Origin: Thermogemmatispora carboxidivorans
GTDB taxonomy: Bacteria; Chloroflexota; Ktedonobacteria; Ktedonobacterales; Ktedonobacteraceae
Reading direction: 5' to 3'
NCBI RefSeq assembly: GCF_000702505.1
Contig: NZ_JNIM01000001.1
Location: 2,790,001 to 2,854,000, forward strand
DNA length: 64,000 nucleotides
Below are positions 53,907-62,407 of this stretch, piece after piece (the stretch's first letter is position 1; every line of letters begins with the position of its first letter). Under the pieces are notes generated by a model. The model was not told the DNA's origin. It saw only the letters and a program-made list of their open reading frames with translations, and ran no database searches. The position numbers and the translations under genes were made by a program.

Positions 53907-54845
53907 ATGGCTACGATCGGGGCGCCGCTGCTGCAAGCCAAAGAAGGTAGTCCTCGCGGTCCTTTGGAGCGCCGTGAGGAGCGGCTGGCTTGGCTGATGC
54001 TGCTGCCTGTGATTCTGGCCCTGCTTGCGCTGGGCGTCTACCCAGTGTTAAGTACGCTCTGGTTTTCCTTTCAGCAGGGTGGCTCTTTCGGCCTGGGGAC
54101 GACGAGCGCAGGCCTGGCCAACTATCTGCGTCTGCTCCATGATGAGCAGTTTTGGAGCGCTCTGCGTTTCTCGCTGCTCTATAGCCTCGTGACGGTCTGT
54201 GGCCAGATGCTTTGCGGAACGGCCCTGGCACTGTTTGCCAATCGTCGTTTTCGTGGGCGCTGGTTGGCGCGGGCTGCTATTCTCTTTCCCTGGGCCATTC
54301 CTACCGCTACGAACTCGGTGATCTGGGCCTATATGTTTAACGACCAGTACGGCCTGATCAATAGCCTGCTGGAACACCTGGGCCTCTTGAACCCGGCGCA
54401 CCCGATCGTTTGGCTGGGTTCCGCTCAGCTGGCGACGCTGCTCATCTATGTGCTGGCGATCTGGAAGGCCAATTCCCTGGTGGCCCTGCTGGTGCTGGCG
54501 GGACTGCAGGGCATCCCCGAGGAGGTCTATGAGGCGGCACGCGTCGACGGGGCCTCACGCTGGCAGCTCCTCTGGCGTGTCACGCTCCCGCTGCTGCGTC
54601 CAGTGTTGCTGGTGACGCTGATTCTGCGCACCATTGAGTCGCTGCAGGCTTTTGATCTGATCAGCGCTTTTACGAACGGCGGCCCGGGCAACGCTACCCA
54701 GAACCTTGGCCTGTATATCTATCTGCAGATCCAACAGTTCGGCGATTTCGGCTATGGCTCGACGATCGCTGTGGTACTGACAGCTATTACGCTGCTGTTC
54801 ATCGTGCTCTATATGCGGACGCTTCTGCGGACAGGCACGAGATAA
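53907..54845 (+). CDS. ABC sugar permease 1
   Basis: The 312-residue protein has six hydrophobic segments, the first WLMLLPVILALLALGVYPVL, and the EAA loop EEVYEAARVDGASRWQLLWR. CGAGGTG lies eight bases before the ATG. With the next gene it forms the heterodimeric channel of the putative sulfoquinovose importer. Confidence 0.85.
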   Translation: MATIGAPLLQAKEGSPRGPLERREERLAWLMLLPVILALLALGVYPVLSTLWFSFQQGGSFGLGTTSAGLANYLRLLHDEQFWSALRFSLLYSLVTVCGQMLCGTALALFANRRFRGRWLARAAILFPWAIPTATNSVIWAYMFNDQYGLINSLLEHLGLLNPAHPIVWLGSAQLATLLIYVLAIWKANSLVALLVLAGLQGIPEEVYEAARVDGASRWQLLWRVTLPLLRPVLLVTLILRTIESLQAFDLISAFTNGGPGNATQNLGLYIYLQIQQFGDFGYGSTIAVVLTAITLLFIVLYMRTLLRTGTR

Positions 54846-54873
54846 CAGGGGTGTCGCTGAAGGAGAAACGAGC

Positions 54874-55773
54874 ATGGCACTGGCTCCTACGACGACAGCA
54901 CCAGCAACAGAATCCTCTCGCCCAACGGCAAGGTCCCGCGGTCCTCTGCTGAAGCCGCTGACTCGACAGACGCTGCTCTATCTTGCGCTGGCGGTGATCA
55001 TCGTCGTGCAGTTTCTGCCCCTGATCTGGGCGCTCCTGACCTCGCTGATGACCCCCCAGGAGACCACTTCGATCCCGGCGACGCTCTGGCCAGTCCATCC
55101 TACGCTGAGCAGCTATATCGAGGCTCTCCAGGGAGATATTGGGCGCTACTATCTCAATAGCATCATTGCCTCGCTGGTCTCAACTCTGGTGACGATGGTC
55201 CTGGCCACACTGGCCGCTTATGCCTTTGCTCGCCTGCGCTTTCGCTGGAAGCGGCTGGCGCTGCTTTTCGTCGTCTCGCTCTCTCTTTTTCCACCGTTCT
55301 CCCAGGTGATTCCGCTGTATATGATGCTGCAGGGCGTGCATTTGATCGGCACGCTCCTGGCCTTGATTATTCCGTATTCGGTCTTTGGCCTGCCGATGGC
55401 GATCCTCATTCTGATGGCCTTTTTACAGGAGGTGCCTTTCGAATATGAGGAGGCGGCGGCTCTCGATGGCATGAGCCGTCTTGGAGCCTTCGTGCGCATC
55501 GTGCTGCCTATGATCATCCCCGGACTGTTCACGACGGCGGTGATTGTCTTTGTCGGGGATTGGAATGAATACCTGTTCGCGCTGAACTATACGACGACGG
55601 CGACGTACACGCTGCCTGTGGGGATCGTGATCCTGAGCCAGACGGAATTTACGACGAATTTTGGCGTGCTGTCGGCGGCAATGGTGATGTCGGTGGTGCC
55701 CCTGGTGGCACTCATTCTGTTGCTAGAGCGACGCATTGTCTCAGGTCTGACCGCCGGCGGTTTGAAAGGTTAA
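54874..55773 (+). CDS. ABC sugar permease 2
   Basis: The 299-residue protein has a Thr/Pro-rich cytoplasmic leader, six helices and the EAA-type loop FEYEEAAALDGMSRLGAFVR. AAGGAG precedes the ATG. It is 28 bases after permease 1 and 18 before the transaldolase. Confidence 0.85.
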   Translation: MALAPTTTAPATESSRPTARSRGPLLKPLTRQTLLYLALAVIIVVQFLPLIWALLTSLMTPQETTSIPATLWPVHPTLSSYIEALQGDIGRYYLNSIIASLVSTLVTMVLATLAAYAFARLRFRWKRLALLFVVSLSLFPPFSQVIPLYMMLQGVHLIGTLLALIIPYSVFGLPMAILILMAFLQEVPFEYEEAAALDGMSRLGAFVRIVLPMIIPGLFTTAVIVFVGDWNEYLFALNYTTTATYTLPVGIVILSQTEFTTNFGVLSAAMVMSVVPLVALILLLERRIVSGLTAGGLKG

Positions 55774-55791
55774 AAAGGAGGTTGCCCGGTT

Positions 55792-56538
55792 ATGGAATTC
55801 TATCTTGATACGGCGCAGCTGGAGGAAGTGCGCGCGGCTGCCGCCTGGGGGGTACTGCGTGGCGTGACGACTAACCCCAGCCATATGGCGCGCGCCGGTG
55901 TGCGCGAGAGCGAGATGCGACGCCATGTGCAAGAGCTGTGCTGGATCGCCGACGTGCCAATCAGCGTTGAGGTGGTGGCCCTCGATGCCGAGGGGATGGT
56001 GACCCAGGGATTGGACTTTGCGACCTGGTCGCCCCATGTGGTGGTGAAGCTGCCGACAACCCCGGAGGGACTGAAGGCGATGGCACGCTTGAGTCGGAGC
56101 GAGGTCACGGCCTCTTGCCAGGGCTGCGCCCACTTGACTGATTGCCCAATCCGGGCCCGTTTCGCTCAGCAACAGCAACTGACCCGCCGACCTGAGATCA
56201 ACGCGACGCTGATTTTTACAGTCAATCAGGCCCTGTTAGCCCTGGCGGCGGGTGCGAGCTATGTGAGTCCTTTTGTCGGTCGCCTTGACGCTGTCGGCGA
56301 GGATGGGGTGGCCCTGGTGGCTGATCTGGCCCAGACATTGCGCGTCCAGCAGCAACCCGGGAAGATTATTGCGGCAGCCTTGCGCCACCCTGTGCATGTG
56401 ACGGCGGTCGCCAGGGCCGGTGCCCATATTGCGACGATGGCCTACACGATCCTGACGCAGTTGATCGAGCACCCACTGACAACAGCGGGCCTTGAGGCGT
56501 TCTTGCAGGACTACCGACGGAGCCAGGAGGAACAATGA
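55792..56538 (+). CDS. Fsa-type transaldolase, probable 6-deoxy-6-sulfofructose transaldolase
   Basis: The 248-residue protein is of the small Fsa/TalC type: MEFYLDTAQLEEVRAAAAWG, GVTTNPSHMARAG, the Schiff-base lysine in VVVKLPTTPEG, and ASYVSPFVGRLDAVGEDG. In the sulfo-transaldolase pathway such an enzyme splits sulfofructose and moves the three-carbon unit to glyceraldehyde 3-phosphate, leaving fructose 6-phosphate and sulfolactaldehyde. An unusual insert after the lysine strand (about residues 100-133) carries CQGCAHLTDC. The strong AAGGAGG site precedes the ATG and the stop overlaps the GH31 start (ATGA). Confidence 0.8.
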   Translation: MEFYLDTAQLEEVRAAAAWGVLRGVTTNPSHMARAGVRESEMRRHVQELCWIADVPISVEVVALDAEGMVTQGLDFATWSPHVVVKLPTTPEGLKAMARLSRSEVTASCQGCAHLTDCPIRARFAQQQQLTRRPEINATLIFTVNQALLALAAGASYVSPFVGRLDAVGEDGVALVADLAQTLRVQQQPGKIIAAALRHPVHVTAVARAGAHIATMAYTILTQLIEHPLTTAGLEAFLQDYRRSQEEQ

Positions 56539-59054
56539 GCGGAGCTGATCAGGTGGTGAGCAGCGACAGGCCGGTTATGGTGACGCAGGGCCATTATCTG
56601 AGGCGTCTGGCTCAGGTCACGCCTCTTCCGGGAGGGGTGCGGGCCGAGGTGGCACTGGTTCCATTTCGGACATTTGGCGCTCCGCTCCGTCCTGTGGTGG
56701 TGAGCGCCGAGCCGCTGGCCCAGCAGATGACGACGACAGGGGTGCCTAATCGCCCGACAGAGACCGGGAACCTGGCCGGAACCGGAGGTGAGGCCAAGGC
56801 CGGCGCTCAGGACGCCCTGCTGACGGCTGAGGCTCAGTTGAGGCTAGAGCTACAGGTGCTGGCTCCTCGCATTGTGCGCCTGCGGCTAGGAACGCCCGAG
56901 ACCTTGCGGCAGGTGCGGGCCTCGGAGATGCTGGCGCCCGGCGCCCTGGAAGAGGTACTGGCCGCAACCTACGGTTCTCAGCCGCCATTCCCTGCTCTTG
57001 AGGAGACGGCGACAGGGCTTCGCGTGACTCTGGAGGGAATCAAGATCACGTTGGAGCGCGACCCTTTTGCCCTTCAAATGAGCAGCGACGCTGCTCCCGA
57101 GGTCACCTGGCGTACAGCACTGGACGATCGCAATGTGCATGGCCTCCTCTGCACGCCACCACCGGGCCTGCATGCGACGCCAGGGGAGCAGGCCGCCGCT
57201 GCCGCCTACTGGTCATGGGCCATCGATCCCGCTGAGCATTTCTATGGCCTGGGCGAGCGCTTTGCGCGCCTGGATCATCGCGGCACGATGGTCCACCTCT
57301 TCAATATTGACGCCTGGGGGACGACGACCGAAGGATCGTATAAGAATGTGCCTTTTCTGCTGTCGTCGCGCGGCTATGGCCTCTTCATGCACACAGCTGC
57401 GCCTGTGACCCTGGCATTGGGGACGCCTTCAGCCCGGGCTGCGCTGGTGCGCTGCGCGGAGCCGAGCCTTGATCTGTTTGTATTTTTCGGGCGAGAGGCG
57501 CGCGAGGTGCTGGAAGAGTACACGCGCCTGACTGGACGGGCGACGCTGCCTCCGCGCTGGGCTTTCGGCGTCTGGCTTTCGCGCTGTCGCTATCAGAGCC
57601 GGGCAGAGGTAGAGGAGGTGGCAACACGGGCCAGGGCCGAGGGCGTGCCTTGCGACGTGCTGCATATTGATCCAGCCTGGCTGGCGCATCCAAATCTCTC
57701 CTGTGATTTCACGGTCAACGAGGAGGCTTTCCCGGATCTGCCGGGGTTGATCCGCGAGCTGGGTGAGCGCGGCTTTAAGGTCTCGCTCTGGGAGCTGCCG
57801 TATATCTCCGAGCAGGCGCCGCGCTATGAGGAGGCGGCCAGGGCAGGCTACTTCTTGCACGATGAGCAGGGCGAGCCGATTGGGGCCGATTTTGGGGGGC
57901 CGCCGCCCGATGGTCGCAAGCGTGCGATCGTCGATTTTACTAATCCGGCGGCGCGCGCCTGGTGGCAGGATCTGCATCGTCCGCTGCTACGGGCTGGAGT
58001 AGCGGTTTTCAAGACGGACTTCGGCGAGGGTGTGCCGATGGAGGCATGCGCGGCCAACGGCATGCGCGGCCACGAGTTGCGCAATCTGTATCCGCTGCTC
58101 TACAATGCCGCCGTCCATGAGGTGATCACCCAGGAGACGGGGCGCCCCGGTCTCGTTTGGGGGCGCTCGGGCTGGGCGGGTACGCAACGCTATCCAGCCC
58201 AATGGGGCGGTGATCCCAAAACCGATGCGGTGGCGATGGCCTGCTCTCTGCGCGGCGGCTTGAATCTGGCCCTGAGCGCTCCGGGCCTCTGGGCCCATGA
58301 CATCGGGGGCTTTTACGGGCCGCCGCCATCGCCGGAGCTGTATATTCGCTGGGCCCAATTTGGCCTTTTCTCGCCGCTGGCGCGGGCACACGGGACTACG
58401 CCTCGGGAACCCTGGGCCTTCGGAGAGGAAGCTCTGGCCATTTTCCGCCGCTACGCGCGGCTGCGCCTGCGCCTCAATCCCTATCTGTACAGCCTGGCCT
58501 GGGAGGCCCATGCCCACGGCCTGCCGATGCTGCGCCCGCTGCTGCTCGAATTCCCTGAAGATCCGACTGCCGCCGTGATCGATGATGCCTACTTGCTCGG
58601 CCCGGCGTTGCTCGTGGCGCCAGTCTTTAGCGAGGCCCGTGAGCCGGTGGCTCGCCGCCTCTATCTTCCTGCTGGGGAGTGGATCGATTTCTGGAGCGAC
58701 GAGCGCCTGGAGGGTGGACGCTATGTGACGCGCCTGGCTCCGTTGGAGGTCTTGCCTGTCTATGTGCGCGCTGGTAGCGTACTGCCGCTCGGACCGGAGC
58801 GGGCTTTCTTGCATGAGGAAGCCCCCGACGAGGTGACGCTGGAGGTCTACCCTGGCGCTCCAGGTCGCGGGCGCCTTGTCTGGGATGCCAGTGGCGCAGC
58901 TACGGAATGGCAGCTGTTGCCCACCGCTTCAGACGGCTGGCAGCTGCAGATTACAGGCAAGCGCCCGGCCCACTGGTCGGTACGCTGGCATACAGCCAGA
59001 GGTATAGTGGAGCAGGTGGCGGGCTATACGGCCAGCGCTGTGGTTTCTCTGTAA
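56535..59054 (+). CDS. GH31 alpha-glycosidase, candidate sulfoquinovosidase
   Basis: The 839-residue enzyme has an N-terminal beta-sandwich, a GH31 barrel and C-terminal beta domains. Key residues: nucleophile D495 in FKTDFGEGVP and likely acid/base D560 in QWGGDP; ALSAPGLWAHDIGGF follows. GH31 includes sulfoquinovosidases that release sulfoquinovose from sulfolipid glycosides, and one would fit the operon. The sequence around the nucleophile (KTDFGE) is closer to alpha-xylosidases of the YicI type than to YihQ (ADFGE), and I do not see the QQRW sulfonate-binding motif. It has no signal peptide and should act on imported glycosides. An alpha-xylosidase or alpha-glucosidase is the alternative. 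Confidence 0.8.
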   Translation: MSGADQVVSSDRPVMVTQGHYLRRLAQVTPLPGGVRAEVALVPFRTFGAPLRPVVVSAEPLAQQMTTTGVPNRPTETGNLAGTGGEAKAGAQDALLTAEAQLRLELQVLAPRIVRLRLGTPETLRQVRASEMLAPGALEEVLAATYGSQPPFPALEETATGLRVTLEGIKITLERDPFALQMSSDAAPEVTWRTALDDRNVHGLLCTPPPGLHATPGEQAAAAAYWSWAIDPAEHFYGLGERFARLDHRGTMVHLFNIDAWGTTTEGSYKNVPFLLSSRGYGLFMHTAAPVTLALGTPSARAALVRCAEPSLDLFVFFGREAREVLEEYTRLTGRATLPPRWAFGVWLSRCRYQSRAEVEEVATRARAEGVPCDVLHIDPAWLAHPNLSCDFTVNEEAFPDLPGLIRELGERGFKVSLWELPYISEQAPRYEEAARAGYFLHDEQGEPIGADFGGPPPDGRKRAIVDFTNPAARAWWQDLHRPLLRAGVAVFKTDFGEGVPMEACAANGMRGHELRNLYPLLYNAAVHEVITQETGRPGLVWGRSGWAGTQRYPAQWGGDPKTDAVAMACSLRGGLNLALSAPGLWAHDIGGFYGPPPSPELYIRWAQFGLFSPLARAHGTTPREPWAFGEEALAIFRRYARLRLRLNPYLYSLAWEAHAHGLPMLRPLLLEFPEDPTAAVIDDAYLLGPALLVAPVFSEAREPVARRLYLPAGEWIDFWSDERLEGGRYVTRLAPLEVLPVYVRAGSVLPLGPERAFLHEEAPDEVTLEVYPGAPGRGRLVWDASGAATEWQLLPTASDGWQLQITGKRPAHWSVRWHTARGIVEQVAGYTASAVVSL

Positions 59055-59455
59055 CGGGGCAGAGGCCGCCGATGGGAGGGTGAGTGATGCTGGTTGATCT
59101 CTGGCTGTCAGGTCGCCCATACTACTATAGGAAGTATCGCGAGGGGAGTAGCCAGATTGCCAGCGCGCTATTCCTCACAATTGATGTATAAGACAAAAAA
59201 AGAAAATACGGCTTTGTCGCTCTCTACCCTCCTGTCCAGCGTAGCTCGCCTGCGTCTATCAGGCCGATCTTCTGAAATATACACCGACAACAGAGTAATT
59301 AAAGTGTGAGAGATGTAGAAGGCGAGAGAGCATGGCTGACGCTGTCCCCTCTGAGCGCGCCTGGACATGCTCTCTTGCCTGCGTTCTCAGTCAGACGCTG
59401 CTGACCAGGGTCGAGACGCCCGAGCCAGAGAGGAAGCCAGACTACACCCGGCAGA
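59055..59455. other. Convergent intergenic region
   Basis: About 400 bases between the GH31 gene and the leftward methyltransferase. I see no gene and no strong hairpin; a short AT-rich stretch lies at 59175-59310. Confidence 0.5.
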
Positions 59456-60397
59456 TTAGCCAGTGAGCGGCTTCTGTCCGTAGACAATCATAAAATAGCC
59501 TTTTGTCTGCAGCGCGTTCCACTCGTGATTAACCTGCTCGATCATATCGAGGACCTCCTGCTCCGAGCGGCCAAAGCGCGCGGCGATCGGCCCACTCACC
59601 GCTTTGGCCCCCTCTTTAAAGTCCAGGGCCATCAGCGAACCCAGGCGCCCGCCCCAGTCGCCGACCGGGACCTCCAGGGGACGGCGCTGGATGTTGATTA
59701 GACCAGCCTCTGCCAGATAGCGTTCGAGCGAGCGCATCACCTCGCCCTCGGTATCCAGCCCACGCAAGGCCGCCAGCTGCCCCATCCAGTCGAGCAGCTG
59801 CTGCGTCGCAGGTCCACAGGGCACAAAGCCATTGGCACTGATGCTTCCCTCCACCAGTTCAACCCAGCCACCAGGAGCCGTCACCCGCACCAGCTCCTGC
59901 ACCACCCCCGGCCAGGCCGCCAGCGGAATCGCCAGCAGCAGCAAGCGCTGATGCACAAAATCAAAGGTGTTCTCCTCAAACGGCAGACCCTGCAGCACAT
60001 CCCCCCGAACAAAGCGATAGTTCGAGGGCATGCGACTCGTACTCTTGGCCTGCTCCACATCCACCCCGATCACCTCCGCCTGCGGAAATTGCTGCGCCAG
60101 CTCTATGGCCCACCGTCCAGTCCCACAGCCCACATCGAGAATGCGCCTCGGCTGCCCAATCGGCGCCAGGTAGTTTCCACGCAGCGCGGCACGTAACATG
60201 TAGTGCTGGAAATCGAGTCGATTGACTTCGCCGAGATCCTTCGGCAACAAGTAGGGCTGCTCCTGCAGGTAGCGGCGCCGGCCCTGCAAGCGCGGCAAGG
60301 CTACGTCCCCCAGGCGCCAACCCGTTCCGCTGGCCTGTCCTGTCGCTCCCGTCGACAGCGTGCCCCCACCCCGCCGACGGAAAAACCACCAGGGCAT
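59456..60397 (-). CDS. SAM-dependent methyltransferase (class I)
   Basis: The 313-residue protein starts MPWWFFRRRGGGTLSTGATG after AAAGGAGG. The SAM site is clear: RRILDVGCGTGRWAIELA (motif I), AEVIGVDVEQ (post-I), and RGDVLQGLPFEENTFDFVHQ (motif II). The substrate is unknown; similar proteins methylate small molecules or quinone-like compounds. A degraded relative lies at 37449-37740. Confidence 0.8.
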   Translation of the reverse strand: MPWWFFRRRGGGTLSTGATGQASGTGWRLGDVALPRLQGRRRYLQEQPYLLPKDLGEVNRLDFQHYMLRAALRGNYLAPIGQPRRILDVGCGTGRWAIELAQQFPQAEVIGVDVEQAKSTSRMPSNYRFVRGDVLQGLPFEENTFDFVHQRLLLLAIPLAAWPGVVQELVRVTAPGGWVELVEGSISANGFVPCGPATQQLLDWMGQLAALRGLDTEGEVMRSLERYLAEAGLINIQRRPLEVPVGDWGGRLGSLMALDFKEGAKAVSGPIAARFGRSEQEVLDMIEQVNHEWNALQTKGYFMIVYGQKPLTG

Positions 60398-60894
60398 CTA
60401 CTCCTCCTTTCTGCTCTCCTAGTCATATCACCCATGCTGCTATCATCCGGTGTCGTATTCCTGGGAAGGCAAAAAGCTCTTGAATCATTTCCCAAACTCT
60501 ATCAGCTGTAGCACATGAAGGTAGATAGTTCAGTGAAGAGTGTAAATAAGGAGATGTGTATCTGTCAACGCAGCTAGCAAGGAATAAGCGTAGACCTATT
60601 AATTTTTATCAATTTTTTATGGGGGAAGCGATCGAAGAGAGGACCTTCTACATCAGAGCTGGTCGGGAAGATCGCTCGCTTTATCTCGTGCAGAGACGAT
60701 GAGGCTTCAGCAGTGTCTTCACGAGATGCTGTATCATCTTTGAGGAACTGCCCAAGGCGTGGGTAATGAAATAGTCACGAGAAGGAGGCTGAGAACCTGC
60801 CCAAGTCCTCAGCGGAGGTTGATCGCAAGCGGAGGATCAGATCGTGATCTCGGTCCTTTCGCCGGCAAGATCGATCCGACTACGGTGCACTCTC
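60398..60894. other. Intergenic region upstream of the methyltransferase
   Basis: Apart from the leftward promoter at 60539-60568, this 500-base gap shows nothing recognisable. An AT-rich stretch lies at 60597-60625. Confidence 0.5.
60539..60568 (-). promoter_or_regulatory. Methyltransferase promoter
   Basis: On the minus strand TTGACA (60568-60563), 18 bases, TACACT (60544-60539); about 140 bases upstream of the ATG at 60397. Confidence 0.5.
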
Positions 60895-61800
60895 TTAGCC
60901 AGCCGCGTCCTTAGTGACGCTATCTCCCTGAGCCAGAGCACGAGCCTCGTCCAGGTCGCCAGCCTGGCCATAGCGATAGACGATGATCCTCTCGGTCCGC
61001 CACAGCGTGGGACTGATTTCCATAAGGCGAAACAGCACTCGCACCCAGAACGGGAAGCGGGAGAAGGCAACGAGTTCGCTGGGCTTGAGTTCTTTGACGA
61101 GGTCAAGCTTCGGCTCCAGCTGCCTGATATCCTGGGGATCATCGAGGCCCCACCTATAGGCGGCTCCTGTCCCTCCGACGTTTGAGCCTGCTCGCTTCAC
61201 AATCAACCTGTTGCAGATGTCGAAGATCAGCTGGCCACTGGGAAAATGGGCCACCACGGCATTGAGCAGCGCTTTCACCTCTGGCTCACTCAGATAGTGC
61301 AGCACCCCCTCAGCGATCAGGAGGCCGGGCCGCTCCCGAGGAACCTCGTCTAACCAGTGCAGATCTGAGAGTGAAGCCCCAATCAGGCGATAGGTCTCGC
61401 GGTCAGGGAAGAGGCGGCGACGCAGGTCGATCACATCGGGATAATCAATATCGAACCACAGAACGGAGGCCGGCGGATCGAGACGGAACACCCGGCTGTC
61501 CATGCCGCAACCTACATGGAGAACCACCGCATCGGGATGCTCGGCCAGATAGCGCTTCGCCAGCAGATCGAAGGTCGCCGCTCGTGTGGCAATGATGGTA
61601 CAGCCGATTTTCTCCCACATCTTCCACGACCCGGGACCTCGATACTGTTTGCGGATATCGTAATCGATCTGCGTCATCGCTGCTTCAGCCCAGGGGTCAC
61701 GCAAGATGGGCTGCTTCCACTGACTCTGAAGGGCTCGCCCACTCAAGGTCATGAGCATTGTCTCTTTTTCTTTGGAAAAGCGGATCTTCTCAGAAGCCAT
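60895..61800 (-). CDS. Leucine carboxyl methyltransferase-family (LCM/COG3315) O-methyltransferase
   Basis: The 301-residue protein starts MASEKIRFSKEKETMLMTLS after GGGGAGG; a longer frame begins at 61836 without a good site. LCM-family features: MLMTLSGRALQSQW, TIIATRAATFD, VLHVGCGMDSRVFRLD (SAM motif I with the family's GxGxDxR), VLWFDIDYPDVIDLRR and LLIAEGVLHYLSEPEV. Family members methylate carboxylates, often in polyketide or other secondary metabolism. The natural substrate cannot be inferred here. Confidence 0.82.
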   Translation of the reverse strand: MASEKIRFSKEKETMLMTLSGRALQSQWKQPILRDPWAEAAMTQIDYDIRKQYRGPGSWKMWEKIGCTIIATRAATFDLLAKRYLAEHPDAVVLHVGCGMDSRVFRLDPPASVLWFDIDYPDVIDLRRRLFPDRETYRLIGASLSDLHWLDEVPRERPGLLIAEGVLHYLSEPEVKALLNAVVAHFPSGQLIFDICNRLIVKRAGSNVGGTGAAYRWGLDDPQDIRQLEPKLDLVKELKPSELVAFSRFPFWVRVLFRLMEISPTLWRTERIIVYRYGQAGDLDEARALAQGDSVTKDAAG

Positions 61801-62407
61801 AGAGAGCCTCCCCTTTGTTCGACTAGGTTCATCCATCGGCAGTGCCAGGCCGCTGTCCTCTGCCAGCAGACCAGCGCCTTCCTCGTTTCAAGCGAGCAAG
61901 GAGTCACGGAGCCTGGGCGCAGGATCCTCTTGTCAACCCGGCCACAACTAAGATTATACCTCTAGGCCTCCATGAACCGTAGTTTAAGCGCAGCTCTTTC
62001 GCACGGGTGCGATAGTAGCGGCAATCGTAAGACGCGCAATGCTCAGGAGTCAGGGGAGAGAAAGGTGCTGGCTTTGAGGCGTGAGATCGGCTCGCCGTGC
62101 AGGTAGTATCGGGCGTTGGTGTTCTCTGCGCCGGCGTCATCTTGAGGGATAGGCTGGCGGTTCGCGGCCTGAACACAGCAGGAACGCTGTAGTGCGTCGC
62201 CGCAACAGAGGTCCTCGCGGCAACGGGTCAGTTTGCGCTGGCAGCGCAGAGCACGCTGATGATCGTGGGGTCCATTTGGCCTGGCGACCGCTGGAGCGGA
62301 TACACCACCGAGCAGCGGAGTGCCTGCTACTGAGCGCAGCCGGCTCCCACGAGCGAGTTACAGGAGGGGACAAGGCCGGGCCAACGGCCAGCCCTCTTCA
62401 GTTCAGC
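61801..62407. other. Intergenic region
   Basis: About 600 bases. A leftward TATAAT (61958-61953) could serve the LCM-family gene, with a poor -35 (TACGGT) 17 bases behind it. I found no convincing coding sequence in the remainder. Confidence 0.45.
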
